The position numbers and the translations under genes were made by a program. Shown here one piece after another: positions 11,959-23,933 of a stretch of 64,000 nucleotides of DNA. The notes beneath the pieces were generated by a model. It was not told the origin of the DNA, did no database searches, and saw nothing but the letters and a program-made list of their open reading frames with translations. Source of the DNA: Prostheceraeus crozeri (Eukaryota; Platyhelminthes; Polycladida; Euryleptidae); NCBI GenBank assembly GCA_907163375.1, contig CAJQUW010011254.1, positions 124,001 to 188,000 of the forward strand, in the 5' to 3' direction. How positions within the stretch are numbered: position 1 is the first letter of the stretch; every line of letters begins with the position of its first letter.

Positions 11959-12073
11959 TTGCATGATAGAACGTCCCACGCCCATCTTTTTCCTGTTTAG
12001 CTTGCATATTAGTCTTTTTCTCGTCAGAGGTTGCATACTTCCGCAATCCTGCCGATGTTCGTGTTGCCTCCCT
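11959..12073 (-). CDS. Possible exon of the minus-strand host gene (weak)
   Basis: A good acceptor (ATCATTACAG) precedes 115 bp with two open frames. Frame 1 begins REATRTSAGLRKYATSDEKK. Frame 2 is Lys/Arg-rich and remains open past the proposed donor (GTTGAG at 11958 downwards), which is weak. The charged composition resembles the 33 kb exon. The frame and the 3' border are not decided, so this is tentative. Confidence 0.3.
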
Positions 12074-12866
12074 CTGTAATGATGCACATGGTGTTACTGC
12101 ATTTCTGTTAGTTTCATGCTCACGAACTGAATGAATTGACTTAGCCAGCAACATAATTATAATATTTGCTTTTCAATACATTTTTCATCTGATGCAAAGG
12201 AGACAAGCTGAAATCAGACTGACAGTAGGCTTGTGTTTTTGTATCAGACACAAAACCATGTTTTTGTATTTATTATACCAGCCTTTAAATAGCTACAACA
12301 ATGACCCCACCAACGGTGAGTAGAGAAAAAAGTGCTAGTGTGTAGCCAAACTTCTCTGTAATGAAATATTTTCAGCAGATTCAAGTACATGTACTTCCAC
12401 TAAATTGAAAAAAATGCTTTAAGTATCTTGTGGTGCTTATATCACATGAATTTAGCATACATGAAACCGTGCTTGCTGATCTACTGCAATTCCGGAATAG
12501 TGTAGTGCACAATCAATTTGTACATTGACTTTATCTGTCATAGTTTGAAAGAACACGCAGTACACTCAGTAATCTTTTGGCTATAGAGGCAATTATCTAG
12601 TTTTGATCAGAAGAGATAGATACTCGTGCAATCCTAAAAAACTTAGAAATCTGGCAGTTAAGAATTTGTAAACCGGATAAAAATGTAGCAGATAAGCCTA
12701 TGTGCGTTCAGAATAAAAGGGTATGATGAGAATCCAGGGCTGCAGATTGGAATCCGACCTAGAGGGGGACATCGAAAAAAGATGCTAATCTAGGGTCGCA
12801 TTAAGGTGACACCACTCTCAGTGGCAATGATGTACCCTGAAAGAATCAAGGGCAGCTGCAGAGACA
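12074..12866. other. No gene seen
   Basis: Nothing recognised in this intron-like stretch. Confidence 0.45.
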
Positions 12867-13004
12867 ATGGACGCCATGGCCGACAGCCAGGGGAGATTTG
12901 AGCGCGTGTTCTCAGGGCTTAAGTTCCTCCTCAACGATGGCCGATTGTCGATGAAGGAGGACCTCATCAAGAGCTTATTGTTCATACGGGCCAGCATTGA
13001 GTGA
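12867..13004 (+). pseudogene. hAT transposase C-terminal fragment
   Basis: A 45-codon open stretch of higher GC than its surroundings reads RFERVFSGLKFLLNDGRLSM and on to KSLLFIRASIE before a stop. This matches the C-terminal dimerisation motif of hAT transposases (S/AERxFSxxGxxxxxxRxxLxxxxxxxLxxxR). The rest of the transposase is absent, so it is a fragment. No terminal repeats were identified around it. Confidence 0.6.
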
Positions 13005-13311
13005 CATTTGTGAAGTCAACAGCTAAGTAAACTATTTGTAATTATTCTTCATTGAACTACAAATTATTATATTACATAAATCATTTTAGTTTTTGAATTT
13101 TGAATTTGCAATAGTGAAATTCAGGGCAATCACCTTAATTCGCAATTTGTTTTCTGATTATTCGAGCACCCAAATTCTCTGATGAGCCTATTATGAAAAT
13201 CTACATAAACGTATGAGATAAGCTTTGGCTCACTTGTGATTCAAATTGAAACAAAGAATGTTTCAATAATCAAAATCTGTGTTCAAGGAAATACATTGAT
13301 AAATAGTGAAA

Positions 13312-13447
13312 ATTGTTTAAGTTGACGGAGGGAAAACCACGGTTCGACGATGTTGTCTATCTGGTAACAGGCTACACGTTTCGCCCATTACTTCGGTCCT
13401 GTTCACGCCATTCGAACCGTGGTTTTCCCTCCGTCAACTTAAACAAT
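13312..13447. mobile_element. Small foldback/MITE-like element with perfect 36-bp inverted arms
   Basis: The arms 13312-13347 and 13412-13447 are perfect inverted copies of each other (ending GGAAAACCACGGTTCGA towards the middle) around a 64-bp centre. Part of the arm (GTGGTTTTCCCTCCGT) recurs near 15886-15900, so it belongs to a family. No coding capacity. Confidence 0.7.
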
Positions 13448-14216
13448 GCAAAAAGAAGCCACGTATTCAATCTTTAAAGAAATAGTGAAAATGAAAACCT
13501 TTATTGATGAGATAAGTTTAGTACTGCTTAGTAGTTCTAATCTGTACCAGACTTTGGTAGTAAGAGGGCTCACTGCTAGGACATCAAAGTTTGGACAGGG
13601 ACGACAGCCACCTTCGCCCCTTCGTAGGATGAATCGATTCACCAATTGATTTTCGAGGAATGATTGTACACAATTCTCCCACAACTTAGTAAGATCAATT
13701 GATCGCGACGCACATGTACAAGGATTGAATGAAATTCAAGAATGGCCAAAAGCGTCCTCTGGAGCATTTTCAAGAGGGGTGGGGCAATGCCTGATGACTC
13801 CTGGCACCTAAACCTACATTTTCCGTAGGTCCACCGCTCCCCGCACTTTGTAGGTTCTGCCTGCGCCCCTATATCCAAGCAAATTACATGTATTTTGCGG
13901 TCAATTTCGAAGATAAACTGCTTGTACATGTATTCTTATTAATGTCATGTACTCCACATTGGCGATGTGATTGTTATTTCATTAACAAATAGAATTCTAT
14001 TATTGCAATCAAAATTACAGCGATTGGTAATTGCATGCAATCAATTAATTTTTCTGAGTAATTGAAACAAATCTGAAGAAGGCCTATTTGCGATCGATCT
14101 CGGTGTTTAGAATATTTTGAAATCATGATCTCGAGATTCAATTCACAGATGGACTACATGCAAAAGTGAACTTGTTAACGCTTCAAGTTGATTATATAAT
14201 AGAAATGTTCACTTAC
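13448..14216. other. No gene seen
   Basis: Short ORFs here lack splice sites or similarity. Confidence 0.45.
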
Positions 14217-14318
14217 TTCTCTCCATTTATGTGCTGCATCACCAACTGTGTCATACAGACCGGTGTTCCATGCCTCATTATCCAGACATCGAAGGTTTCC
14301 GTCACGTTCGGCAACTAC
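14217..14318 (-). CDS. Exon of the minus-strand host gene
   Basis: A 102-bp exon of exactly 34 codons (phase 0 at both ends), bordered by a strong acceptor (TTTCTGACATTGCAG, AG at 14320-14319) and a strong donor GTAAGTGA (14216 downwards). It reads VVAERDGNLRCLDNEAWNTG and continues to DTVGDAAHKWRE. The DGN element recalls the DGN repeats of the large 44 kb exon. I cannot name the protein. Phase agrees with the exon at 25333-25180, about 11 kb upstream on the same strand. Confidence 0.7.
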
Positions 14319-15812
14319 CTGCAATGTCAGAAATCTGTCAGTGGGTGTCATAATACACAGAATCAAGCGGAAAGTATCCGTAATAGTGCATGAAAACTGT
14401 TTCCAAATATGTCGGCTGAGTAAATCTATTTTTCAGGGATGAGAATGGGGCGGTGGAAATTCATATTTCTAACGGGCACTAATTAAAAATAATAAATTAG
14501 GTTAATCTACCGGGGCACCCGTGGAATTCCGCGAAAATTCTCATTCCTGATTTTTATCCACAACATTCTTTTTCAACCTTGAAGTTCCAATATTCGTTCT
14601 TGTTTGCCTATCTTTCGGCGAGCAATTCATTTTTCCAACTCATCATATCGATATCAAATTTTTGTATGAAAAAAATGACTATGTTGGAATAATGATATCT
14701 TGAAGGGGGGGGGTTGACAGAAATTCACGGATATAGCCATTGAACACGCTGCTTACTGCAATAAGATGCCATCTTAGCGGTAATTATGTAATCTTGATGA
14801 CGCAACATGTTAATTGGCAGCATCTTTGGATCTCAGCACACCACATAAAATTATAATTACCTTTAAGATCGTAGACAATACAGTAGAACATGAATAATTC
14901 GAACTCGTTGGAAGCGCAAATTTTGTTCCTAATACCAAAATTCTAGTTTAAAAATGGAAGTTATTTTCATTCAGATTAGATTGATCTATACTGTACGTGT
15001 ATATTCACTTCCAACAGGTAGCCTATATTTTTTGCTTGGAATTTTGTAAGAATTAATCCAAATAATTAATCTTACAATGCTTCCATTATTCTGGATTTTA
15101 TCTGTGCGTCTTTTTATTTGTCGAGTCGGCGAAATATATTCTAAAATTTATCAATTTGTGAAAAACATGAAGAAAAACGTCAATTTTTTGTATCAAGTTC
15201 TGGAATCTGATAAGAAGCCAGTTAATCGGAGGAAGCATTTGATAAAAGAATGGCAAGGACGAATGACGCTATGAACTCCTTTTATCTCAGCATCAATTTC
15301 TTAATAGAGCACACCACTGATGACAATCAGAACCACTGATGTCTTCCGTTACTAAATTCCATTGTAACAATAAAAAAAGGAGAAGTAGCCTGCAATTATT
15401 GCCGGAAATTAGTGAAGAGATTCCTTTTCGTAAACTATAAGTCTGTGTTACCCATCCAACAGAAAATCAATGCTACAAAAATGAAAACCACAGCACAGAA
15501 GGATTCAGAGGTGTTCGACACAAAGGACCAAGAATGAGCGTTTACATGAATTTGATGAAATACTGACTTTTTGATTACCCTGAACATTCATCCAACAATT
15601 TTAAAAACTTTGCCTACGCTATGATCGAAAGCGAAATGCTTCGTTTATTTGCAAATGCCTTTCATATGTGATTCCTTGGATAACAGAATTTTAAGAACTT
15701 TTAGCAAACTAAACTAAATTGTGCACGCATTCCGAAATCCTTCCAAACAAATTTGCAATTTGAGTAATTGTGCAATTGCAGACAATAGCATCTCTGAAGA
15801 TGCAGTGCGCGG
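14319..15812. other. No gene seen
   Basis: AT-rich, with a G-run near 14705. No exon or mobile element recognised. Confidence 0.45.
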
Positions 15813-15905
15813 TTCCTACCACGATTGACCGGTGTATTTAATTCAACTGGCCGCAGTTTGCGTGAAGCACCGGTCGAACAATCGTGGTTTTCCCTCCGTT
15901 GCTTG
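15813..15905. repeat. Decayed foldback related to the 13.3 kb element
   Basis: ACCACGATTGACCGGTG and its inverted partner CACCGGTCGAACAATCGTGG flank a 30-bp centre, and the right arm differs by a 4-bp gap. The outer right side shares GTGGTTTTCCCTCCGT with the foldback at 13412-13447. Confidence 0.5.
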
Positions 15906-16419
15906 AACAATAGCATCTGTATAACAACGATGGTTGTATACGAAATTCCCAGCAGCACGTGTCAAAATAACGACATCGGGAGCACAGTCCGTTCTCTTGA
16001 TACATGGATAAAAAATTCTGATTAATTTAATCTCTTTTAGTGACATTGATAGAAGAGTTTTTCATCAGAAAAGATATAAAGTGGATGTTAGGACATCAAA
16101 CGAAGACCAGTCCCCGGTCATGTTGGCTCGTATTGGAATGAGATTGCACTCACAACTGCAAAAGGTTCCACTCAGTTGGACCAGAATAACACTACCATCG
16201 GCATTGACACAATGAAATGTTGAAATGAAAAATACGATCAATGATTACCAACTAACAGAAAAAGGAAAGCCAACCATTTGAAGTTCTAATATAAGGAAGA
16301 AGACACTTTGAGGATAGCAGAGCATAATGTTCTACTAAAAATTAAATACTTGGAATGACAGCAACCACGCATAAACTTCCCAATTTTGATTCGAGATTTA
16401 ATGCAGTCTACGAGGTAAA
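15906..16419. other. No gene seen
   Basis: Nothing recognised. Confidence 0.45.
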
Positions 16420-16738
16420 AAGAAGAACATGTGGATAAGACAGCAGACAGGAGTATGTGACGTCCTGGAGACTGCAGCAAAACTGAAATGGAGCTGGCCT
16501 GGACATGTGGCAAGAAGACAAGATGGTCGTTGGACAAAATCGGTGACGGAATGGTACCCCAGTGACGGCAAAAGAAGAGGAAGACAGAGAGCGCGGTGGG
16601 AAGACAGTCTAACTGAAGTGGCAGGAAAACATGGATGCGCGAAGCACAAGACCGACGAGGTTGGAGACTTCGTGCTGAGGCCTTCATCCAGCAGTGGACT
16701 GAAAACGGCTGAAGAGGAAGAAGAAATACAGCAACAAT
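16420..16738 (+). pseudogene. RTE-type non-LTR retrotransposon 3' end
   Basis: The frame 16429-16740 shows the tail common to animal endonuclease/reverse-transcriptase elements. It reads AKLKWSWPGHVARRQDGRWT, then RGRQRARWEDSLTEVAG, ending shortly before a tail rich in CAA/TAA. Only the last hundred or so codons are present, as expected for a 5'-truncated retrotransposon insertion. The reading frame is intact over this length. A foldback element starts immediately after it. Confidence 0.75.
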
Positions 16739-17415
16739 AAAATGAGAGCTAAAGCTGTGATATGCTCGCATGTTGTTATCTACTGTATTACATGTATGTG
16801 CTATTTTACCCAATATTTCGGCTGTCACAGCAGGGTCGAAGGCACATAAAATCTTAGATCCTATGATTTAGCAACGCATGTAAGGATCACAACAGGATTG
16901 CAGCATTGCCGCAGCCGCCAGCAACCATGATAGCCCAATCTCAAGATCAGGTCAGCAAACCACTAAGAATAGTGGCCACTCAGAGATATATCCAGCTTGT
17001 ATGTCAAAGAATAAGCGAAAACATAAGCTATAAAAGCCGCTGGCGGCTGCATTTGCACCGCCCGAAGTGATGTTATGAGTTAAGAAAATATGAGCTGATC
17101 ACAGAAAAAGAAAGGATCGATATCTCTGACTAGCCACTATTCTTAGCGGTTTGCTAGAGAAAACATGGCTAGCTGACTTCATCCTGAGATTGAATTATCA
17201 TGGTTGCTGGCGGCTACGGTGAAAACCGCCTTTGTTCCATATGATTCCTACCTGCATTGCTAAATCTGCCAAATACTTCAAGAATTTTTTGAAAATCATA
17301 CGATCTAAGATTTTGTAGGCCTTTGCTCCCTGAAGCTGGCTGTGACAGTCGAAATATTGGGTAGAATAACATATAATAGATAACAACATATAGTGCAGCT
17401 TTGGCTCTCATTTGA
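16739..17415. mobile_element. Foldback/MITE-like element, about 680 bp, long imperfect arms
   Basis: The left end AATGAGAGCTAAAGCTG (16740) matches the inverted right end near 17412. Along the arms several blocks pair in inverse order: GTTGTTATCTA, ACCCAATATTTCGGCTGTCACAG (16809) with its partner at 17340-17365, and GCCAGCAACCATGAT (16918) with 17200-17215. ACTAAGAATAGTGGC (16961) pairs with its partner at 17138. Arms are about 250 bp. No ORF explains the pairing. Confidence 0.6.
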
Positions 17416-18345
17416 TTTTTATAATTAATTATGCTACTAAGGTGGAGTTTCATTCTACTTCATAATATAGCAGCTTGGCTTGCTTGTATTAACATCCGAA
17501 TTTCTTGTAAAATATGAATCATATATCAATGATATCATTTCGGATACCTTTAATTATCATACATCATCCAATAACCCTGATCTCATTGTCACACAGCAGA
17601 TCATAATTATCAAACTAGAGGACGCAGAAGCAGCTGTGATGACGCAGAAGTATCTGTGATGACGCAGTTGTTATGCAATGTTTTTGATAGTGAGTGAATA
17701 TATTTAGATATCCTCTCAGTTCTCATTTATAAATAAAATATTTTTCTATCATGGAATACTTTTCCATTCCTCTTAGAACGCGTGAAGAGTTCATTCCTGA
17801 ATAATTTGTGATATTGTAGACCGAAGTGAAATCTTATAACTTTAAATGCTGTTGTTGTGTTGTTTAAAGATCTACGTGATGCTATCCTCTGCTCATCACA
17901 TTTAAGAAAATATCAAAAAAAACAAAAAATATATATAATATAAAAAAATATGTATATGTATATATAAAAATATACAAAAACATGTATATATAGTCGTATA
18001 TTTTTTCTGTAATGCTCTACCAATTAAAAAATCAAATGTGGCCACGGGTTTGCTTCAGTGATAGCTGCATCAGATGTAGCAGGATTGGGCCTGTATGTTC
18101 AATCGATTATTTCTTTGCTTATTTTTGTATTAAACTTATCCATTAGTGCTGCCAGCGCGGATTTTCAAAAAAAGCGGTTTAACAAAAAAACGCAATATGC
18201 TCATTTGTAATTTCACGCATGGTAAACAGAATATTATTTTGCTGAAGTAGTGGCTTCTATGATCGATTTCTAATCACGACATGTAAATGTTTTGTGCGAT
18301 CCATTGTAATAAGAAAACTGAATCACCAAAAATATCGTTAGCACT
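17416..18345. repeat. AT-rich region with simple repeats; no gene
   Basis: Contains a two-unit repeat GATGACGCAGAAG (17630-17670) and a TA-rich microsatellite-like tract (about 17915-18005). No coding exon seen. Confidence 0.6.
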
Positions 18346-18353
18346 GCTATATC

Positions 18354-18874
18354 CACAGAATTAGACAGGTAGTCTCTTCTTCTGTTTGACTAGAAGGGAA
18401 GCATTAGAACATGTAACGTAAATGAAGTGACACAATCTCCTGACTAGATACTATAGCAATCGAACAATAAGCAGCCAATTTAACGATAAACACGCCAAAT
18501 TGTGCGAAGTTTCAGTGACTGTTATCAACCGGATCACACAGCAAAGAGACACAGACGATGTCAAGTTCTACAGAGAAGTTTGTGAACGTTTTTTCTTGCG
18601 CCTGCTAACTTTTTTAAAATGATCGGAGGACCCAACATTATCGAGAAAACTTTTGCGCAATGAGCTGAATTCTTCGAATTTGAAGGAGTCGTGGCGATCG
18701 GAGCATTTTGAAGGAATTCAGAACAATCCGCAAGCGACGCACGACTATTTTTCCTATCTCTGCAAGGTATTAAAAATTTCTTTTTGCCCACTTATTAAGT
18801 TCCTGCATGTGCCATCTGTTTGAATCAGTTTGCACTTCTAGCAAAGTGATACGATAAAACAATCTAATTCTGTG
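18354..18874 (+). mobile_element. Non-autonomous hAT-like element, copy 1 (8-bp TSD GCTATATC)
   Basis: A 521-bp element that starts CACAGAATTAGA and ends with the inverted form TCTAATTCTGTG. It is flanked by perfect 8-bp duplications GCTATATC (18346-18353 and 18875-18882), which fits hAT elements. The interior reads as a decayed coding stretch on the plus strand (FYREVCERFFLRLLTFLK near 18570-18620). It is shared with a second copy at 21868-22379 in the opposite orientation. The protein family of that stretch is not recognised. Confidence 0.8.
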
Positions 18875-18882
18875 GCTATATC

Positions 18883-19249
18883 ATACTTCTTCATTAAGAA
18901 ATCACGGCAAATAAGATACATGCTTGGAGTCCGAAAGTTTCAAGCGTATTGATCTAGTACATGAATTTGAAATAAAAAGATGAGATGAGTTTTAAAGATA
19001 TATTAAGTACATGTATATGCATCACTAGCTTAAAAATCATCAAAAACAATAATAAAAATGATAGGAGCTGCTTGCTCAGACGGAGCAAATAATTACTTGT
19101 GAAAGTCATTTATTGCACAAATTAAAAATAGTAAGTTCTTTAGTTGAATAGTTTTATAAACAATGGCCTTAAAGTTGAAGAAAGCAAACTAAAAGTTGCT
19201 GGAAGGCGTTACTGCCTCATAAACGTGAATCACTTTTCTGAAAAAAAGT
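18883..19249. other. No gene seen
   Basis: Nothing recognised. Confidence 0.4.
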
Positions 19250-19990
19250 TACTTTTTCGGAATTTTCCCTAGGTCCTTGATCGATCTTCTTGATTTCAAT
19301 ACCGCATCAAGGACCTTTTCATTTTCCTTTTTCTGCTTTCGTTTAATTTCCTCCAAAATGCTTGTCATTCGCAGTGGAGGCAATTGAATGCTCTGCTAAC
19401 ATTTCTTGGTCTTCAGCTTCCTTCCTTCTTTCCTGAAGACCTTCCTTCTCTTTCAACACTGTATTTTATTCCTCTTGTAACCGTGGAATCTTATGAAACT
19501 TCTTTCCAACTTCTAGAAGAGCCCGAAGATCATCAATTTCTGCTTGATTTTATCTTGATTCTTCTAACTCTTGCTTCACTTCTTTTTCCTTCTTCATATA
19601 GGCATGGGCATTTTGAAGTCTTGTTGTTAAAGTTTCATTGAACTCAACTTCCCAAGGCTCGAGATTTCTGGCGATCAAATTACTTTTTGTGAACAGAAGC
19701 TTGTTGAGGTTTTGTTGGAGATGGAATTCCTGGTTTTAGTGATGATCAGAGTCATTTGGCTGTAAACTACTTTCTACATCTGCGTTACCATGAGGCAAGC
19801 ATAGACATGCACGAACGATGCGCTTCAAAGTTGGAAGTTTTTGAGTTTCAGTAGTTTCTTTCCAAAACTATATTACGGTCGTATCTCCTCACAAATCAGA
19901 CATTTGCAAAGAGGCATACTTTCTCACTTCATCTCTATGTTGGTCGATTTCGTTTTCCATCACAACAGTCTTCAGCCTTCTCACTACACC
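19250..19990 (-). pseudogene. Relic of a transposase-like protein with a coiled-coil C-terminal tail
   Basis: On the minus strand a PHGNADVESS block (near 19780) recalls the hAT-type dimerisation motif with N-A-D-V-E. It is followed by KSNLIARNLEPWEVEFNETL and a Glu/Lys-rich stretch (HAYMKKEKEVKQELEES ... LKEKEGLQERRKEAEDQEM) that would form a coiled coil. Several stops interrupt the reading. The assignment to a transposon-derived gene is tentative; a host pseudogene is possible. Confidence 0.4.
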
Positions 19991-20934
19991 GAGAATATCA
20001 TTTTCCAGTGATGGAGTTTTCCTCCTTGATGGTTGGAGAAATGCCAAGCGCCTCAAATTCGGATTTTCATGCACCACTTTGTGTAAGTTTCCATGTTAGT
20101 GCTACTGGTATATTAGTACTTCAGGCATTATATTATAAAAAAAGGTAATTCAACTCAAAATTCTTAGTCAAGAATTCCCGGTATTTTAAAAAAACATTAA
20201 CTTTGATCAGGGTTTTTAAGGTTTCTGCTACGGGTCATCTGATCATTCCCACGGGTCACACCCAAATCGTCTCAAGATCGACTTTCATTAGTGCACGCCT
20301 AACGCACTCAGGATTTATAAGCAAAAGCAGAAGTCATGAATGCAGTATAACATTTAGGATTTAGCAGTGAATTTTACTCGCGATTCTGCATGCACGTGTG
20401 CAAGGTGACTTTTCAAGTCTTGAAGTTAATTACATGTGCTATCTAGACAAGAGATTCATTATCAAACACCGAAATACATGTAGCGGATAAACGTTCAAAA
20501 TCCACGTTACAGGTCGAAAATTCCACGGTGCAGAATGTGACCCGTGGAACACCCTAAAATAGCACTGCTTAGATATATGAGTGTTATCAAGCTCTCAATA
20601 CCTTGATATATAAGGTAATTTTGAAATTTATGCTTTTCCGTTGATCTGACCGATTCCGACCGGAATTCGCTGCCCCTAATATTGCCAAATCTACATCCGT
20701 TTATTAAAATAAAAGAATAATTTTCTCACAAACGACTCCATGCGAGGGATCGGATGAACGATGCATGATCATTCATCGGATGATCGGATGAACGGATGAT
20801 CAAACTTTTTTAAAAATATGAAAACGTCGCAAATTGCTGCGTTTTCATATCTTTAAAAACAAATGTTGACTGCTGTTGACGGGAGGTAGTTTTTGTACGT
20901 CATTGCCAAAAAACAATTTTGTTCGTCTCCCCGG
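19991..20934. other. No gene; short hairpin at 20814-20852
   Basis: No exon recognised. A hairpin with arms ATATGAAAACG / CGTTTTCATAT lies near 20814-20852, and a short GGATGA-rich repeat lies just before it (20740-20800). Confidence 0.5.
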
Positions 20935-21790
20935 GCTTTTTATTGCAAGAAGTTATGATAAAAACAAGTAGGCTATTTACAATAAAACCGAAGTTTCGTC
21001 TCTCTAAGACATAGTCATGGTACTGGTGAACACAAGAAAAAGAAATTTCAGTCTTTATATACAACGATTGATGTTCCTCAGCTCGTGTTTCCGATTCAAT
21101 TCGGGCTTTAAGAAATCAATACAGTTCGCTTCAGAAATTCTAGTGCGTACAGGATTGGTCTGACTGTCAAGAAAATCAATGTTAAAATCAGTAATGGTCA
21201 TCAAAGAATTAGAATGGTCAACAAGAACATGATTAGCAAGAGCGCTCGAATCGTCGAGATTATTAATAGCTCTGCGATGCTCATGATAGCGCGTAGAGAA
21301 AGGGAGGTTAGTCGAACCAATATATTCTTTACTACAAATGCTGCAAGAAAACCTATAAACAACATAGCGCATCCTACAGTTCATATTATCGGGTAGGCTC
21401 TTACAAATAATGAAACTACAAGCCTTGGAATTATTGTAATTCGAAAAATATTTTCCTAATTGCTTTCCTGGTTTATTGACAATCTTGATAGGTAGACTAA
21501 ACTTCTTACTAAGGTGTTTCAGTTTACGAGAACAACGATCATTAACAAAATTCAATTTTAGGAAGACCGAATTATCTTTAGTCTTACGATCTGTGTTTTT
21601 GATGATTTTTTAGTAGGCCTATTAATGGATTTAAATCCATTATTAATCAAAATGGTATTGAGCTTGCTATTACTTTCTTCAAGGCTAGCATCATTCGAGC
21701 ACCTACCGCTAACATACCTAAAGCTATTCTTAACAAAATTACTCTTAACGATTTCGCATTGAAGATGTTGCCATTGTTATTAGGCTATAT
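20935..21790 (-). pseudogene. Penelope-like element 3' part with GIY-YIG domain, second lineage
   Basis: The minus-strand ORF 21555-21055 carries a GIY-YIG endonuclease: VVYRFSCSICSKEYIGSTNL, then a conserved RYHEH, and the C-terminal IDFLKPELNRKHEL. Upstream on the same strand (21556-21790) the reading continues in shifted frames (NTILINNGFKSINRP). The RT domain is missing. The downstream flank to about 20935 contains GAGACGAAACTTCGG, similar in style to Penelope-like terminal sequences. Sequence similarity to the 0.9 kb and 26.5 kb copies is low, so it is a different lineage. Confidence 0.8.
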
Positions 21791-21867
21791 ATAGCTTTTT
21801 AACCAAGTTGATGCATATCCTACTGTGCATTGTATCAACACTTCGATGACCGACGAACTGTTCCCAG

Positions 21868-22379
21868 CACAGAATTAGATTGCTTAACTGTATCACTTTG
21901 CTAGAAGTGCAAACTGAATCAAAATAATGGCACATGAAGGAGGAACTTATTAAGTGGGCAAAAAGAAATTTTTAACAGGAAAAATAGTCGTGCGTCGCTT
22001 GCGGATTGTTGTGGATTCCTTCAAAATGCTCCGATCGCGGCATTCCTTCAGATTTGAAGAATTCAGATCATTGCGCAAAAGTTTTCTCGATAATGTTGGC
22101 TCTTCCTATGATTATTAAGAAAGTTAGCAGGCGCATGAAAAAACGTTCACAAACATCTCTGTAGAACTTGACATCAACTTTGTCTCTTTGCTGTGTGATC
22201 CGGTTGATAAAAGTCGCTGAAACTTTGCAGAATTCGGCGTGTTTATCGCTAAATTGGCTGCTCATTGTTCGATTGCTATGGCATCATGTCAGCAGATTGT
22301 GTCATTTCATCAACGTTGCATGTTCCAATGTTTCCTTTCTAGTAAAACAATAGAAGAGACGATCTGTTTTAATTCTGTG
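21868..22379 (-). mobile_element. Non-autonomous hAT-like element, copy 2 (8-bp TSD GTTCCCAG)
   Basis: An inverted copy of the 18354-18874 element: 512 bp, same CACAGAATTAGA termini. It is flanked by perfect 8-bp duplications GTTCCCAG (21860-21867 and 22380-22387). The interior minus-strand frame 22265-22068 reads KFYRDVCERFFMRLLTFLII, matching copy 1. Different target duplications show two separate insertions. A second hAT element begins six bases after the right duplication. Confidence 0.85.
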
Positions 22380-22393
22380 GTTCCCAGTCACAT

Positions 22394-23545
22394 TAGGGTT
22401 TACAATCCCGGGATCTCGGATCCCGGGATCTCGACCCTATTTACGAGATTAAAAATCACGGGATTACGTCTTCGAGATCTCGAGGTATTTCGAGATATTT
22501 GAAAGATTGGCCCTGACATAGTTAAGAGAGTCAATGGCTTTTTTGAAAATGCATCTTAATTTTTTATGTTCCAAGTTTGATAAATTGCCAATGTGCTGTA
22601 TTTGCCGAGCCAGCTGGTTAAGCCTCGTTCACACGATGACACTAGTGTCGTGACATTAATGCCGAGGAGCAGCGCGAAATCTGGGCTAAATCAATGCCGT
22701 GACACACCGCTCAGACGCTTAATAAACAGTGTTGTGACACTGCTTGTATTGTTTCTGTAAACTGAAAATACTTCGTAAATTGATAGCTGAAAGACAAATC
22801 ACAACGATTTAAAATAACGACTGAAGGCCCGTTCAAGGCTCGTTCAGACAGAGCTTTGCGGTTTGCGGTCTTTGAGGGAAAAACCGTCGAAGAAACCGTC
22901 ATTCAACCCAGTGAGTCTCCCGAATTCGCTCTATTGACAGGTCACCGGACTGCTACTGCAGCTGCGCTGTGTTGGTTTTCACACATCGACAACGAATTGC
23001 GTCTTGGTGATTAATTGACGGTGAAAGACAGTTTGAAAAAAATCATCAGTTATCGACAAAATGACATTGCAGTTGTATTCATCTTGTTGTTGTGATGAAG
23101 ACAACGTTTCGTTCATCGAAATCGACCCAGTGGTTCAGAAGTTATGTCAAAAAATGCATTTGTTCTCTAAGTGAATGTATGCTCACAAACAAGTGCTGGA
23201 ATCGATGCCTCCAACATCGGTAGAATCCGAAAGGGCATTCTCGGCGGCCGGTTTGTTCTTAACGAAATTACGGTCGAGAATGAGTGATAACACAATTCAG
23301 TGTCTTACCTTACTTCGCCAATATTTTTTACGGGTTGACTAGTTTTCCCTACTGTAGATGTTTGTTTAGTTCACGTTGAAAGATATACATTTTACAAGCA
23401 CGTATCGTCTTTTGAAATATTTCTTGAAACTCAATGATTAAAAACATATACAGTATATATAAATCTCGATCGAGATCCCGGGATTGCGATTAGCCAATCT
23501 CGAAAATCCCGGGATTGAGAAAACGGCTCGAGATTGTAAACCCTA
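22394..23545 (+). mobile_element. hAT-like transposon with decayed transposase
   Basis: Begins TAGGGTTTACAATCCCGGG and ends with the inverted ATTGTAAACCCTA. Both subterminal regions are rich in short palindromic words (CTCGAGAT, CCCGGGAT). The flanks GTCACAT (left) and GTCAGCAT (right) look like an 8-bp target duplication with one base lost. The only recognisable coding is the hAT C-terminal motif on the plus strand at about 23180-23342 (SVESERAFSAAGLFLTKLRS), preceded by a stop. The element is internally deleted. Confidence 0.75.
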
Positions 23546-23628
23546 GTCAGCATGTCGTTGTGCGAGGAGCAAGATGAACAATAGAATTCATCATCCATTG
23601 TATAAACTCGAGACATATGATTCATTTA

Positions 23629-23830
23629 TCAGACTGGTGGTTTGCAATCGACAAAGAATTGCTCGTCTGAATCAATGACCTTGTCCTCATACACGACAAC
23701 CAATGGGAGCGGTCTTTCGTACACTTCATGCATTACGCATGTTGGCTGCATCATCGTCTCATTCACATTCATGGAGATTAATCTCAACTCTGATTCATTG
23801 AGATACTTCAATAGGTTCTTTTCAAACTCC
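23629..23830 (-). other. Unassigned open stretch, possibly an exon or transposon coding
   Basis: Minus-strand frame of about 67 codons (NLLKYLNESELRLISMNVNE ... VIDSDEQFFVDCKPPV, stop). The amino-acid use looks protein-like and is richer than its AT-rich surroundings. I do not recognise it and no clear splice acceptor is present. Confidence 0.3.
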
Positions 23831-23933
23831 TTTTATGATGCGCACGATGATGCAACTATGATGCTTTCACTAATGTTCGTAATCATTACTCGATAATCTT
23901 GTCAATCACAAGCATATTTGTCACTTACACATA

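Noticed and set aside
15843..16046. Possible host exon on the minus strand
   Set aside because: An AG and a GTATAC are present, but the acceptor lacks a polypyrimidine tract and the ORF runs into a foldback repeat.
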